A stretch of DNA of 64,000 nt from Kiritimatiellia bacterium (GTDB taxonomy: Bacteria > Verrucomicrobiota > Kiritimatiellia > UBA8416 > YA12-FULL-48-11): assembly GCA_028716365.1 (NCBI GenBank), contig JAQUPZ010000006.1:62001-126000 (forward strand), read 5' to 3'. The notes below the pieces were generated by a model. The model had not been told where the DNA came from. It ran no database searches and worked only from the letters and a program-made list of their open reading frames with translations. Below, one piece after another: positions 17,676 to 26,763 of this stretch. The stretch's first letter is position 1. The number at the start of each line of letters is the position of its first letter. Both the position numbers and the translations under genes were made by a program.

Positions 17676-19931
17676 ATGAATGAAAAACACATTGAACTCG
17701 TATCGAAGGAATTGAAAATTACACCGCGGCAGGTGTTGGCAACTGCCGCATTGATTGAGGGCGGGGCAACCGTGCCGTTTATCGCCAGGTATCGTAAGGA
17801 ATGGACCGGCGAACTGGATGAGGTCGCCATTACCGGTATCAGGGACCGGCTTGTAAAACTTCAGGCACTGGATGAACGGCGAATTGCGATAATCAAGTCC
17901 CTTGAGGAGCGCGAACTTCTAACAGACGAGTTGAAGAAAGCCATGACTGGCGCCGAAACAATGGCGGTCCTTGAAGATATTTACCTGCCATACAGGCCGA
18001 AGCGGCGTACACGCGCTACCATTGCCAGGGAAAAGGGGCTCGAACCGTTGGCTAAACTTCTTTTTGATCAAAATTCTTCAATCGATCCTGCCAAAGAAGC
18101 CAGTACTTATGTAAGTAAAGAAAAGAAAGTAGAGAATGTTGCAGAAGCGTTGGCTGGAGCGCGAGACATCATCAGCGAGTGGATCAATGAAGATGCCAAT
18201 ATTCGTAAAGAGATGCGTTCGTTCTTTGAGAAGAAAGGCAAAATAGAGTGTACCGTGGTGAAGGGCAAGGAGACCGATGGCGCCAAATTCCGCGACTACT
18301 TTAACTGGAGCGAACCGGTTGTTGATGCCCCGAGCCACCGCTTGCTGGCAATGTTCCGCGGCGAAAAAGAAGGTTTCCTTTCTTTCAGTATCCTGCCGCC
18401 TGAAGAGGAGGCAATTGCAATACTTTCGTCCCGTGTTGTTAAGGGAAGCAATCCGGCGGCTAAACAAGTTCGCGAAGCTGTGGAAGACTGCTACAAGCGT
18501 TTGTTGTCTCCCTCAATGGAAGTCGAGACGCGGATGAGCGCGAGGGATCGCGCTGATGCCGAGGCCATACGCGTGTTCGCCGAGAACTTGCGTGAGCTCC
18601 TGATGTCTTCCCCTCTTGGACAGAAGGCGGTACTGGCCCTCGACCCCGGTTTCCGGACTGGATGTAAGACTGTTTGCCTCGATCCGCAGGGCAAACTGCT
18701 ATTTAACACCGTGATGCATTTAACCAGTTCGTCTTCGGAGGCACAGGAAGCCGAGAAGATAATTCCCAAATTATGTGAACATTTCAAAATTGAGGCAATA
18801 GCCATTGGTAATGGTACCGCAAGCAGGGAGACCGAGGCCTTTGTCAGGTCCATCAAGTTCAGCAAGCCGATACCGATAGTTATGGTGAATGAAAGCGGTG
18901 CGTCAATTTATTCGGCATCCGATGTGGCACGGAAGGAGTTTCCTGACCATGATGTTACGGTACGTGGCGCTGTTTCCATAGGCCGGAGATTGATGGATCC
19001 TCTCGCGGAGCTGGTGAAAATTGATCCGAAGTCGATTGGAGTTGGCCAATATCAGCATGATGTCGACCAGGCAAAGCTCAAGGCGCGGCTGGACGACACG
19101 GTTATGAGTTGTGTGAATAATGTTGGAGTTGAAGTTAATACAGCCAGTGAGCAACTGTTGACTTATGTTTCCGGCTTGGGCCCGGTAATGGCTAAAAACA
19201 TAGTGAAGCACAGGGATGAGAACGGACCTTTCAAGAGCAGATCAGAGATCAAAAAAGTCCCGCGGCTTGGCGCAAAAGCGTTTGAACAATGTGCCGGATT
19301 CTTGCGTGTGAGGGTGTCGAAAAATCCGCTGGATGCAAGCGCGGTACATCCTGAAAGTTATGAAATTGTTGACCATATGGCAAAGGACATTGGTTGTGAG
19401 GTTGGCGACTTGATTAAAGATGCTTCACTGCGCACGAAAATTGATTTGAAGAAATATGTTACAGACAAAGTTGGCTTGCCGACGCTGAATGACATCATGG
19501 CGGAATTGGCGAAACCCGGTCGCGATCCACGTCAGCAGTTCGAGGTGTTCTCATTTGCTGAGGGTGTACACGAGATGAAAGACCTGGTACCCGGAATGAA
19601 GTTACCAGGAATTGTAACAAACGTGACCAATTTCGGCGCTTTTGTGGATGTCGGCGTTCACCAGGACGGTTTAGTTCATATCAGTGAGCTTGCCGATCAG
19701 TTCGTGAAGAACCCGATGGATGTAGTAAAAGTCGGCCAGAAGGTAAATGTCACTGTCATGGAAGTTGATGCAGAACGGAAAAGAATTTCACTTTCCATGA
19801 AGCAGAACCCGGGCCAGGCAAAAGTGAGAGGTGTCGGACAAACTGGGCCGAAGGCGCGGACTGAAGGTAAAAAACCGGCTCAGTCAGGCAGTTTCAGCAA
19901 CCCGTTTGCTGATGCATTTTCGAAGTTGTAG
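17676..19931 (+). CDS. tex: Tex-family RNA-binding transcription accessory protein
   Basis: A 751-residue cytoplasmic protein with the full Tex layout: N-terminal helical domain beginning KELKITPRQVLATAALIEGG, the FIARYRKE motif, a YqgF-like RNase H fold (LALDPGFRTGCKT, about residues 325-460), a helix-hairpin-helix domain (YVSGLGPVMAKNIVKHRDENG) and a C-terminal S1 RNA-binding domain (about 640-710: GIVTNVTNFGAFVDVG, DGLVHISELAD). Length is normal. Tex binds nucleic acid and affects transcription fidelity and stress survival in several bacteria. The start ATG at 17676 is close to the ORF limit. The C-terminal tail is basic and disordered. Confidence 0.95.
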   Translation: MNEKHIELVSKELKITPRQVLATAALIEGGATVPFIARYRKEWTGELDEVAITGIRDRLVKLQALDERRIAIIKSLEERELLTDELKKAMTGAETMAVLEDIYLPYRPKRRTRATIAREKGLEPLAKLLFDQNSSIDPAKEASTYVSKEKKVENVAEALAGARDIISEWINEDANIRKEMRSFFEKKGKIECTVVKGKETDGAKFRDYFNWSEPVVDAPSHRLLAMFRGEKEGFLSFSILPPEEEAIAILSSRVVKGSNPAAKQVREAVEDCYKRLLSPSMEVETRMSARDRADAEAIRVFAENLRELLMSSPLGQKAVLALDPGFRTGCKTVCLDPQGKLLFNTVMHLTSSSSEAQEAEKIIPKLCEHFKIEAIAIGNGTASRETEAFVRSIKFSKPIPIVMVNESGASIYSASDVARKEFPDHDVTVRGAVSIGRRLMDPLAELVKIDPKSIGVGQYQHDVDQAKLKARLDDTVMSCVNNVGVEVNTASEQLLTYVSGLGPVMAKNIVKHRDENGPFKSRSEIKKVPRLGAKAFEQCAGFLRVRVSKNPLDASAVHPESYEIVDHMAKDIGCEVGDLIKDASLRTKIDLKKYVTDKVGLPTLNDIMAELAKPGRDPRQQFEVFSFAEGVHEMKDLVPGMKLPGIVTNVTNFGAFVDVGVHQDGLVHISELADQFVKNPMDVVKVGQKVNVTVMEVDAERKRISLSMKQNPGQAKVRGVGQTGPKARTEGKKPAQSGSFSNPFADAFSKL

Positions 19932-19941
19932 CGGCGAGTTT

Positions 19942-20010
19942 GGTAGGGTGGGGCCACCGGACCCGCCGCTTATTTATCAAGAACGGCGCGCCCGGCAGTC
20001 GCGCCCTACC
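19942..20010. repeat. Imperfect inverted repeat element bounded by GGTAGGG/CCCTACC
   Basis: A 69-base element between tex and the membrane protein gene. Its ends are GGTAGGG (19942-19948) and CCCTACC (20004-20010), exact complements. Inside, GTGGGGCCACCGGACCCGCC and CGGCGCGCCCGG are GC-rich against the local background, with additional CGGCG/CGCCG pairing. It can fold on either strand, so it may act as a terminator after tex, but its GC-rich, bounded form looks like a REP/MITE-like dispersed repeat. Only one copy is seen here. Confidence 0.65.
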
Positions 20011-20038
20011 TTTTAAGACATAGATTTGGGGTAGCGAA

Positions 20039-21334
20039 ATGCAGGGATTGAAAACAACTCTAAAGACGAATGAGAGGCCGATGACTCAAGCCCCGGATCT
20101 ACCTGGCGGAATCCGAGTAGAAAACACAATGGATGGGGTCCATTATATTCTGCCCGGCCGTGATCTGGGTGAAGCGAGAAAAATTGGTATTGGTTTTATT
20201 ATCGCTGGATTGTTTGTCACAGGTTTCATGATTTTCTGGATGGGCGGGGTATTGAACTTTGGTTCAGGAGGGAAAGGAAACGGCATCCCGGGATTATTTT
20301 CCATTGGGATGGGTCTGATGGGAGTGCCTGGTTTGATTGCTGGCGTTGGGATAGTATCGCTTGGTATTGCAATTTTCAGAAACATGGGTCATTCGGAAAT
20401 CCTGGTTTCCCACGATAGAATGTGGTCCATTGAATGTATTGGTCCGTTCAAACTTCGTTTCAAGCGTGATATCAGCATGATAGACAGGTTTGTTGTTGAT
20501 GATGTGACACCTAAAACCAGAACTAATGATGGGTCATGGAAGGTAATGGTAAAAAGCCAATTGTCGGTGATCAAGGTTGAAGGAAAATCCGGTAAACCAA
20601 TGCTTGTTGCCATAGCTTATCCAAATGAAATGGTAAAAACACTGGCAGACAGTCTGACTGCGTCGGTTGCCGGCCTGTCGCATCGTCCAGGGGCATTCAC
20701 GGTTTCGGAAGAGAAGAATATTCCTGTTGTGGATGAATCTCAAGGAGCTGTACCCGTGGATGCTCCTGTGGCTAAACCGGTTGACAGTAAGGCGATTGTG
20801 CGGGAAATGGAGAATGGTTTTGCCATTGTTATGCCACCTGCCGGATTGTTCAAGGGTAGTAAAGGCCTGTTCTTGTTCAGCCTGTTGTGGAATGGCTTCA
20901 TGGTGATGATGACTTCTATAATGTTTTTTGCTGATAAGACCGAAAAAACTCCAGTTCCAGCGTATCTGTTTATTGCAGCTTTCTGGGCTGTGGGGATAGG
21001 AATACTGCTCGGTGCGATAAATATGGGGAAACGGCAGACAATAATTGCAGTTGTTGCCGGTACATTTGGCGTGAAAACAACAGGTTTGTTCGGTACAAAG
21101 GAGATCAAACTTAAGATTGATGAGATTGGTTCTGTGCGCATGGGAGCCAGCGGCGGAGAGGTTAACGATAAAGCGATCATGGAACTGCAGGTTCTTGATA
21201 AAGACGGAAATAAAAAAATAAGAGTGTTGTCCGAAAGGAAGGAAGATGAACTTCTCTGGATTGCCTGGTTGATAAGAAAAAAGCTGGCACTTCCAGGGGA
21301 ATTAAAGAAGACAGCGTTTTGGAAGAATGTATAA
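20039..21334 (+). CDS. Membrane protein with an internally duplicated two-helix module
   Basis: A 431-residue protein of unknown function with four membrane segments in two pairs. Each half has the same order: a short N-terminal strand region (MDGVHYILPGRDLGEARK in half one, MENGFAIVMPPAGLFKGSKG in half two), a pair of hydrophobic helices, and a beta domain (EILVSHDRMWSIECIGPFKL and AGTFGVKTTGLFGTKEIKL). This indicates an ancient tandem duplication. The first half starts near residue 20 and the second near 250. A second ATG at 20081 is an alternative start. The gene ends one base before the hexokinase frame, so co-transcription is likely. Confidence 0.7.
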   Translation: MQGLKTTLKTNERPMTQAPDLPGGIRVENTMDGVHYILPGRDLGEARKIGIGFIIAGLFVTGFMIFWMGGVLNFGSGGKGNGIPGLFSIGMGLMGVPGLIAGVGIVSLGIAIFRNMGHSEILVSHDRMWSIECIGPFKLRFKRDISMIDRFVVDDVTPKTRTNDGSWKVMVKSQLSVIKVEGKSGKPMLVAIAYPNEMVKTLADSLTASVAGLSHRPGAFTVSEEKNIPVVDESQGAVPVDAPVAKPVDSKAIVREMENGFAIVMPPAGLFKGSKGLFLFSLLWNGFMVMMTSIMFFADKTEKTPVPAYLFIAAFWAVGIGILLGAINMGKRQTIIAVVAGTFGVKTTGLFGTKEIKLKIDEIGSVRMGASGGEVNDKAIMELQVLDKDGNKKIRVLSERKEDELLWIAWLIRKKLALPGELKKTAFWKNV

Positions 21335-21346
21335 ATGGAGGAAGGA

Positions 21347-22663
21347 ATGAAGAACATGTTACTCGAGAAAATCATAAAAGAGTTTGATGTTCCCGTAAAA
21401 AGGATGCGGCAGATTAAAAAGGCTGTTGGCAGTGAGATGGATGCAGGATTGGCCGGCCGGAAAAGTTCGCTCGCGATGTTTCAAGCCTACTGCGATGCCG
21501 CCAGCGGCAGGGAAAAAGGTTTCTATCCGGCACTCGATTTGGGAGGGACCAATTTTCGCGTGATGATGGTGCGTCTTCAGGGCGGAAAAAAACCAAAAGT
21601 TCTTGCCGAAGCAAAATACCGGTTAACCGGGGAACAGATAAGCGGTACTGGCGACGTACTCTTCAACGCAATTGCCGGATATCTCGGGAAGTTCATGAAG
21701 GAGAACAAGTTCAATTCTGAATATGGGCTGGGATATACCTTCAGTTTTCCCGTGAAACTTCTTGGTATTGATGAAGGTATTCTTATGAAGTGGACCAAGG
21801 ACTTTTCAGCCACGGGTGTTGTCGGCAAAAAAATTGTAGAACTCCAGAGGCATGCATTGACAAGCCAGGGATTGAATAACGTCAAGATTGTTGCGCTTGC
21901 CAATGACACAGTCGGTACACTTCAGACCCAGGCCGTGGAAGATCCAAACTGTATAATGGGAGTGATCCTTGGCACTGGTTTTAATATTTGTGTGCGAGTG
22001 TCTTCAAGGAGGATTAAAAAAGGTGTTGGTGATTATTCCGGCAAATGCATGATCATCAACATGGAAGCCGGCGGTTTTGCAAAGGCCCTGCCGTTTACAG
22101 GTTATGACCGTCAATTGGACAGGGAGTCTGGAAACAAGGGGCATCAGTTTGCCGAGAAAATGATTTCAGGGAAATACCTGCCGCAGCTGGCCAGGCTTCT
22201 TATTGTGGATCTGGTAAAAAAAGAAGGATTGTTTGGCGGGCGTGTTCCCCCGGTTTTCCTGAACAAGGATACTTTCCAGGCCTGGTATATGGACGTGTTT
22301 GAAACCGGAACAGAGAAAGAAATAACAAAACTTGGCAGAAAAGTATTCGGGAAAGTGCTGACAACTGAAGAACGAATTGTGCTGGCGCTGGTCTGTCATG
22401 CGGTTGCGAGGCGTTCGGCCAGAATAGCCGCTTCAATAATTACAGGAGCATTGACGCGGGTTGAACGCAGATCAGCAAGGAAAGTAACGGTTGCGATAGA
22501 TGGTTCGCTGTTTGAAAAATATCCCGGTTACAGCCGGATGCTGAATGAAGCGATCCGTGAACTGGAAGGTTCTGCGGGAAAAAGTATCAGCACAAAACTG
22601 ACAAAGGACGGGTCTGGTATCGGCGCGGCGGTCATTGCTGCTGTTGTGAGCGCGAATCGTTGA
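21347..22663 (+). CDS. Eukaryote-type hexokinase
   Basis: A 438-residue ATP-dependent hexose kinase of the hexokinase 1/2 Pfam pair, unlike the usual ~320-residue bacterial glucokinases. Diagnostic strings are YPALDLGGTNFRVMMVRLQG (phosphate-1 loop), GLGYTFSFPVKL, ALANDTVGTLQTQA (catalytic Asp in NDT), GVILGTGFNICVRV and the terminal VTVAIDGSLFEKYPGY. The ATG at 21347 is preferred because GGAGGAAG lies just upstream; the in-frame ATG at 21335 is part of that site. It would phosphorylate glucose or related hexoses in the cytoplasm, feeding glycolysis and nucleotide-sugar synthesis. Bacterial examples are rare and patchy. Confidence 0.92.
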   Translation: MKNMLLEKIIKEFDVPVKRMRQIKKAVGSEMDAGLAGRKSSLAMFQAYCDAASGREKGFYPALDLGGTNFRVMMVRLQGGKKPKVLAEAKYRLTGEQISGTGDVLFNAIAGYLGKFMKENKFNSEYGLGYTFSFPVKLLGIDEGILMKWTKDFSATGVVGKKIVELQRHALTSQGLNNVKIVALANDTVGTLQTQAVEDPNCIMGVILGTGFNICVRVSSRRIKKGVGDYSGKCMIINMEAGGFAKALPFTGYDRQLDRESGNKGHQFAEKMISGKYLPQLARLLIVDLVKKEGLFGGRVPPVFLNKDTFQAWYMDVFETGTEKEITKLGRKVFGKVLTTEERIVLALVCHAVARRSARIAASIITGALTRVERRSARKVTVAIDGSLFEKYPGYSRMLNEAIRELEGSAGKSISTKLTKDGSGIGAAVIAAVVSANR

Positions 22664-22772
22664 AGTTTTACAATTTGAGTAGTTGGTGAAGAGTGTCTCG
22701 CATTTCATGAGGAAATCTCTTGTGTGATATTGTCTCATCGACGGGATATCAGAGATGACGGGGGAAGCGCGT

Positions 22773-24032
22773 ATGCAAAGTGAGTTCTTGAAATGCAGTG
22801 TTCTGACAATATGTATTATTATATATAATATGTTGTCTTCACTTGCGGCGGAGGAACAGAAAAGTAATGGTAAACTGGAAGCAGGACAGGAGACCGAAGT
22901 CAAAATGCCGGACAACGGCAGGGAAATGAAGGTTTATCTGCCTTCCAACTATTCACCCGATAAAAAGTGGCCAGTAATATTTTTCTTCCATGGGATGAAT
23001 GGCAAACCCACCACATCTCCTATCAAGGGATATACCGATGGAAATGATTTTATAATTATCGGAATGCCGTATGCCGCGGAACATGAAGTTCCCAAGACGC
23101 AACAGGAGGCCGAGGGAATTCTCCAGAAAGAACTGGCAAATTTCCGTTCGGCGCGTTTATGGGCAGGAAAACACCTGAAGATTGACGAGAGAAGGGTATT
23201 CATGGGCGGCATAAGTCTTGGTGGCTGGGAAACCAGCACACTTGGCGAATATGAAATGCCGCGTCTTGCCGGGATGTTTATTCTCCTCGCTGGCCGCCAG
23301 CGCTCGAAGACGATACCAAAAGAGGCAGCGGCACTCCAGTTGAAGCCTGTTTATATCGGTTCAGGGGAGGCCGATCCGAATCTTATTCCTGCTTTCAAGG
23401 CCACGGCAACTTACAGGAAATATGGTGCGGCAGTAACTTATGAAATTTTCATGGGAATAGGTCATGCCACACCTGCTGAAGTTCCGCCCCGGTTTAAAGC
23501 CTGGTTGAATGCCATGGGAAAATGGCGTGCTGAAAATATGACCGAGGAATTACGCAAAGAACTTGATATCAGGTTAAAAAATCAACTTGAGGGTGCAATG
23601 GCGAAGGATAATCCGTTAGCCAAATACAACGCGCTTCTTGATCTGGAAGCGGACCCAAGTGTTTTTTTGTGCAGTCCCGTACTTGCAGAAGAAATCCGCA
23701 GGCAGGTCAGGGCGGTTAAAATGGCTTCGCCGGGTAGAGAAGAAGGACTTGCAGAAAAGATATTTTTCGACCTTTCGTGGCAGGATGTGAATATGAAGAC
23801 GATTCATGATCTGAAAATGGTAAGAGATGGATTTAAAAAACTGGGCAATGAATATCCAGAAACCGTTTTTGGGAAATATGCATTACAATATCATGAATGC
23901 CTGGCGCAGATGTACCAGAAATCGCTTGAATCGGTGCCTGGCAACCGCCCGACCGGCAAGTCCGGTACGGTTAACTTTCCGACAGGTGATGGTCGCGTTC
24001 GTCCTCCGGTGATCAAGTTCAAGAAGCCATGA
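22773..24032 (+). CDS. Exported alpha/beta hydrolase (esterase-like)
   Basis: A 419-residue protein with an N-terminal signal (hydrophobic ICIIIYNMLSSLA). The catalytic domain shows the alpha/beta hydrolase pattern: WPVIFFFHGMNGKPTTS (oxyanion strand), RVFMGGISLGGWETS (nucleophile Ser in G-x-S-x-G), YIGSGEADPNLIPA (acid) and GIGHATPAEVP (His). A 130-residue C-terminal helical extension of unknown role follows. I prefer the ATG at 22773, preceded by GGGGGA, over the ATG at 22755. The stop overlaps the next gene by four bases; the neighbour is also an alpha/beta hydrolase. Confidence 0.8.
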   Translation: MQSEFLKCSVLTICIIIYNMLSSLAAEEQKSNGKLEAGQETEVKMPDNGREMKVYLPSNYSPDKKWPVIFFFHGMNGKPTTSPIKGYTDGNDFIIIGMPYAAEHEVPKTQQEAEGILQKELANFRSARLWAGKHLKIDERRVFMGGISLGGWETSTLGEYEMPRLAGMFILLAGRQRSKTIPKEAAALQLKPVYIGSGEADPNLIPAFKATATYRKYGAAVTYEIFMGIGHATPAEVPPRFKAWLNAMGKWRAENMTEELRKELDIRLKNQLEGAMAKDNPLAKYNALLDLEADPSVFLCSPVLAEEIRRQVRAVKMASPGREEGLAEKIFFDLSWQDVNMKTIHDLKMVRDGFKKLGNEYPETVFGKYALQYHECLAQMYQKSLESVPGNRPTGKSGTVNFPTGDGRVRPPVIKFKKP

Positions 24033-24991
24033 TGCAGAAGCTGCAAAGCAACAAAGACAGAGGGGCGCAAAGCGGCGAAAATGCCGGAGAACATGGCTCG
24101 TTTCACGTACAAACAGTGGTTCTTGACTGGATTGATGTCCTGCGGAACAGGGAAGTACCAGCAAAGATTTATTTTCCAAAGACCAGCGAAGGAAAATTTC
24201 CGTTGATTATTTTTTCACATGGGCTTGGAGGAACAAGACAGGGGTATGAATATGTCGGCCGACACTGGGCGAATCATGGTTATATTTGCGTCCATATTCA
24301 ACACCGTGGAAGCGACAATCAGACGGGAAGGAATTCGGAAAAACTTTCTGAAGAGATAATCCAGGCAGTAAAATCCATGGATAATTTTATTAACAGACCG
24401 AAGGATGTTTCATTTGCAATTGATCAGATGGAAAGACTCAATACCGATAAGAATTCGGAGTTTTATAACCGGATAGACATGGAAAAAATAGGCGTGGCTG
24501 GTCATTCATTCGGTGGTTATACGGCACATACCAGTTCAGGCAGGAAAATCCAGGGACAGGACGGCATGCTTGATTTAAGTGATAAACGGATAAAAGCCTG
24601 CATTGCCATGAGTGCTCCGGCCAGTGATACGGAGGAATTCAGGAAATCATTCGGCAGTTTCAAGAAACCATGTCTTCATATAACAGGATTACATGATGTA
24701 AGTCCCATCAAAGGAACAAGGGCAGAGGAACGCCGCCTGCCGTTTGATTCAATCAAGAGTAAAGATCAATATCTGGTAATTTTTCATGACGCAGACCACA
24801 TGGTTTTCACCGGCAAGGTATGGCCCGGTCGTGATGCAGCAATTGACCGGGAAATTCACAGGCTGGTCAGGACAAGTACAACGATGTTCTGGGATGTATA
24901 TCTCAAGGAAGATAAAGACGCAAAAAATCTGTTTATGAACGGTGGTTTGGATTTCATTTTGAGTGCAAGTGCCAGGGTTGAAAGGAAATGA
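24029..24991 (+). CDS. Dienelactone hydrolase/PAF-acetylhydrolase-like enzyme
   Basis: A 320-residue alpha/beta hydrolase. Key strings are PLIIFSHGLGGTRQGYEYVG, ICVHIQHRGSD, GVAGHSFGGYTAHT (nucleophile Ser in GHSFGG), LHITGLHDVSP (acid) and FHDADHMVF (His). The GHSFGG and HRGSD context fits the platelet-activating-factor acetylhydrolase/plasma lipase-like group. The first ~25 residues (QKLQSNKDRGAQSGENAGEH) are encoded by a period-9 repeat and look unlike family N termini, so the ancestral start may lie near residue 26. It overlaps the upstream hydrolase by four bases (ATGA). Confidence 0.8.
   Translation: MMQKLQSNKDRGAQSGENAGEHGSFHVQTVVLDWIDVLRNREVPAKIYFPKTSEGKFPLIIFSHGLGGTRQGYEYVGRHWANHGYICVHIQHRGSDNQTGRNSEKLSEEIIQAVKSMDNFINRPKDVSFAIDQMERLNTDKNSEFYNRIDMEKIGVAGHSFGGYTAHTSSGRKIQGQDGMLDLSDKRIKACIAMSAPASDTEEFRKSFGSFKKPCLHITGLHDVSPIKGTRAEERRLPFDSIKSKDQYLVIFHDADHMVFTGKVWPGRDAAIDREIHRLVRTSTTMFWDVYLKEDKDAKNLFMNGGLDFILSASARVERK
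24041..24080 (+). repeat. Degenerate period-9 array (GCAAAGACR type) inside a gene start
   Basis: About four imperfect 9-base units (CTGCAAAGC, AACAAAGAC, AGAGGGGCG, CAAAGCGGC) at the very beginning of the hydrolase gene 24029-24991. It is translated in frame as LQSNKDRGAQSGEN. The unit has no stop codon in the frame used. I infer that a repeat replaced or extended the original N terminus. Confidence 0.6.
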
Positions 24992-25036
24992 AAAAGTCAG
25001 TTTGAGGGGAAACCGAGAGCCCTGTACCAGTTTTGT

Positions 25037-26032
25037 TCACTCGCTATAGAAGTAGGAAGGGCGGAGTTCGTGAAACTTGCCGGTTTCTGAGAGATGTTCC
25101 CTGACGTGGAGGCAAAGGGCGCATTTGCTCACGTAACCTTCGTGTCGCGGTTTGAATCCATGCTCTTTTCCTGAGGTCTCCATCAATCCAAAAGGTCCTT
25201 CTGTACAAAGCATGGAGAAAACCGGGTGAGTATCGGATAAAACTGAAGGATGCAGGTCTGGCACTGTTGCCTGGGCTATTCCTGCACAGCATCCTGTGAA
25301 GAGATTACCCTCGTGATCGATGTGAAAATGGGTTGTGGAAAGCAGGTCATTCCGGCACGACTGTCCGCTGAATGTAGCAACGGATCTTTTCTGATAACAA
25401 TGCCGCAGGGCGCTCACGGCCCGACCGGATGGCACAACGTCGTAAAGTTTCAACAGTGAAAGCGATCCAGGCCTGATCCCGTGATGGTCGCAAAAATCTT
25501 CAAGGCTGTGTTTTCCGTCGCCCGGCATTTCGGCAATCAAGTGGTACATGTGCGGCAGGTATAAAATAACATTTTCATTACCGAAAACTTCCCGTGCAAT
25601 TTCCACACAATTGCGCGTATGTGAAAAAGCCACAAATTCGTTGTGGAACATTGAAACACTGACAAGCAGGGAAGTGAGCCCGGCTTCCTTGAGTTCGTGC
25701 ATTTTTTTCTGAGTAGTTGTTCTGCTTTTACACCATGAGGCGTTTGTCTCCATGTATTCAACGGGAATGTGCATCTTGCGGGATAGCCGGATTACATCAA
25801 GTAGCAACGGCCACTTGAGAGTTGGTTCGCCACCAGCAATATGAATGGATTGGAGATAGGATTCTTTCTTCAGGACGGTGAATATTGTTTCGGCCATATC
25901 CAGGGTCATCCACTCATCGGGTCGATCAGGAGAGCAGCGGTAAAGGCAGTGCCGACAGGTGCTGGTACACCTGTACGAAAGCATGATGCCGCCCGAAATA
26001 AGAGGCGGAATTGACAGTGGTGTTGTATTCAT
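25037..26032 (-). CDS. Radical SAM protein with extra C-terminal cysteines
   Basis: A 331-residue radical SAM enzyme. The cluster ligands are Cys22, Cys26 and Cys29 in YRCTSTCRHC. The SAM-binding SIHIAGGEPTLKWP and the strand ETNASWC follow. C-terminal cysteines (CCAGIAQ and KCALCLHVREHL) could bind an auxiliary cluster as in SPASM-like proteins. The reaction is unknown. The gene faces the hydrolase pair tail to tail (45 bases apart) and is divergent from pyrE, with 155 bases between the two starts. No clear ribosome binding site precedes the ATG. Confidence 0.78.
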   Translation of the reverse strand: MNTTPLSIPPLISGGIMLSYRCTSTCRHCLYRCSPDRPDEWMTLDMAETIFTVLKKESYLQSIHIAGGEPTLKWPLLLDVIRLSRKMHIPVEYMETNASWCKSRTTTQKKMHELKEAGLTSLLVSVSMFHNEFVAFSHTRNCVEIAREVFGNENVILYLPHMYHLIAEMPGDGKHSLEDFCDHHGIRPGSLSLLKLYDVVPSGRAVSALRHCYQKRSVATFSGQSCRNDLLSTTHFHIDHEGNLFTGCCAGIAQATVPDLHPSVLSDTHPVFSMLCTEGPFGLMETSGKEHGFKPRHEGYVSKCALCLHVREHLSETGKFHELRPSYFYSE

Positions 26033-26187
26033 AATTTAACAGGTGGGAGAATATAACGGGTCGTAAATAGAAGAGCAAAGAAGAAAAAATGATTTCTGTG
26101 CGGTTTTTGCTTTTCAAGTCCGGTATTGTGCTTTTTGCTGTTATTGTGCTTTAATATCCACATGATAAACATACTGAAAGGGGTTGT

Positions 26188-26763
26188 ATGATGGAGCAGA
26201 AAGAAATTCTTGGTATTCTAAAAGAATCAGGAGCTTTACTGGATGGACATTTTGAGCTCAGGTCGGGTTTGCACAGTGACCGTTATTTCCAATGTGCCAA
26301 TGTGTTGCGATATCCCCGTCTCGCGGCGAAGTTGTGTGATGAACTTGTCGAAATAATGAAATCGGGAAAGAACCAGTGCAAGGTTGACGGTGTGATTTCT
26401 CCTGCGATGGGTGGAATAATTGTCGGACACGAAATCGCCCGTTCTCTTGGTGTGAAACATATTTTTGCAGAGAAACAGGATGGTGAGCTTGTAATGCACC
26501 GTTTTCAAATTATGAAAGGCGAGAAATATATCGTTGCCGAGGATGTAATTACCCGCGGTGGTCGTGTGCTGGAAACAATTGATATTGTTGAAGAGGCAGG
26601 TGCAAAAGTAGAAGCAGTAGCAGTGCTTGTGGACAGGAGTGGAGGAAAAGCCAGATTTACTTATCCAACATACAGCCTTCTTCAGATTGAACCTGTAACT
26701 TATGAGCCGGCCAAGTGTCCTCTTTGTGCAAAGGGAGTGAAATTTGTTCATCCGGGATCATGA
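26188..26763 (+). CDS. pyrE: Orotate phosphoribosyltransferase
   Basis: A 191-residue enzyme that joins orotate and PRPP to give OMP in pyrimidine synthesis. Recognisable parts are GALLDGHFELRSGLHSDRYF (substrate loop region), ISPAMGGIIVGHEIARSLG, FAEKQDGELVMHRF and the PRPP-binding motif YIVAEDVITRGGRVLETI, with ITRGG in place of the more usual TTGGS. The C-terminal YEPAKCPLCAKG is typical of the archaeal/thermophile-like PyrE branch. GAAAGGGG precedes the ATG at 26188; a second ATG follows immediately at 26191. Confidence 0.94.
   Translation: MMEQKEILGILKESGALLDGHFELRSGLHSDRYFQCANVLRYPRLAAKLCDELVEIMKSGKNQCKVDGVISPAMGGIIVGHEIARSLGVKHIFAEKQDGELVMHRFQIMKGEKYIVAEDVITRGGRVLETIDIVEEAGAKVEAVAVLVDRSGGKARFTYPTYSLLQIEPVTYEPAKCPLCAKGVKFVHPGS

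Noticed and set aside
22664..22772. Terminator after hexokinase
   Set aside because: Only a weak ATTTC/GAAAT pairing is present and no T-run follows.
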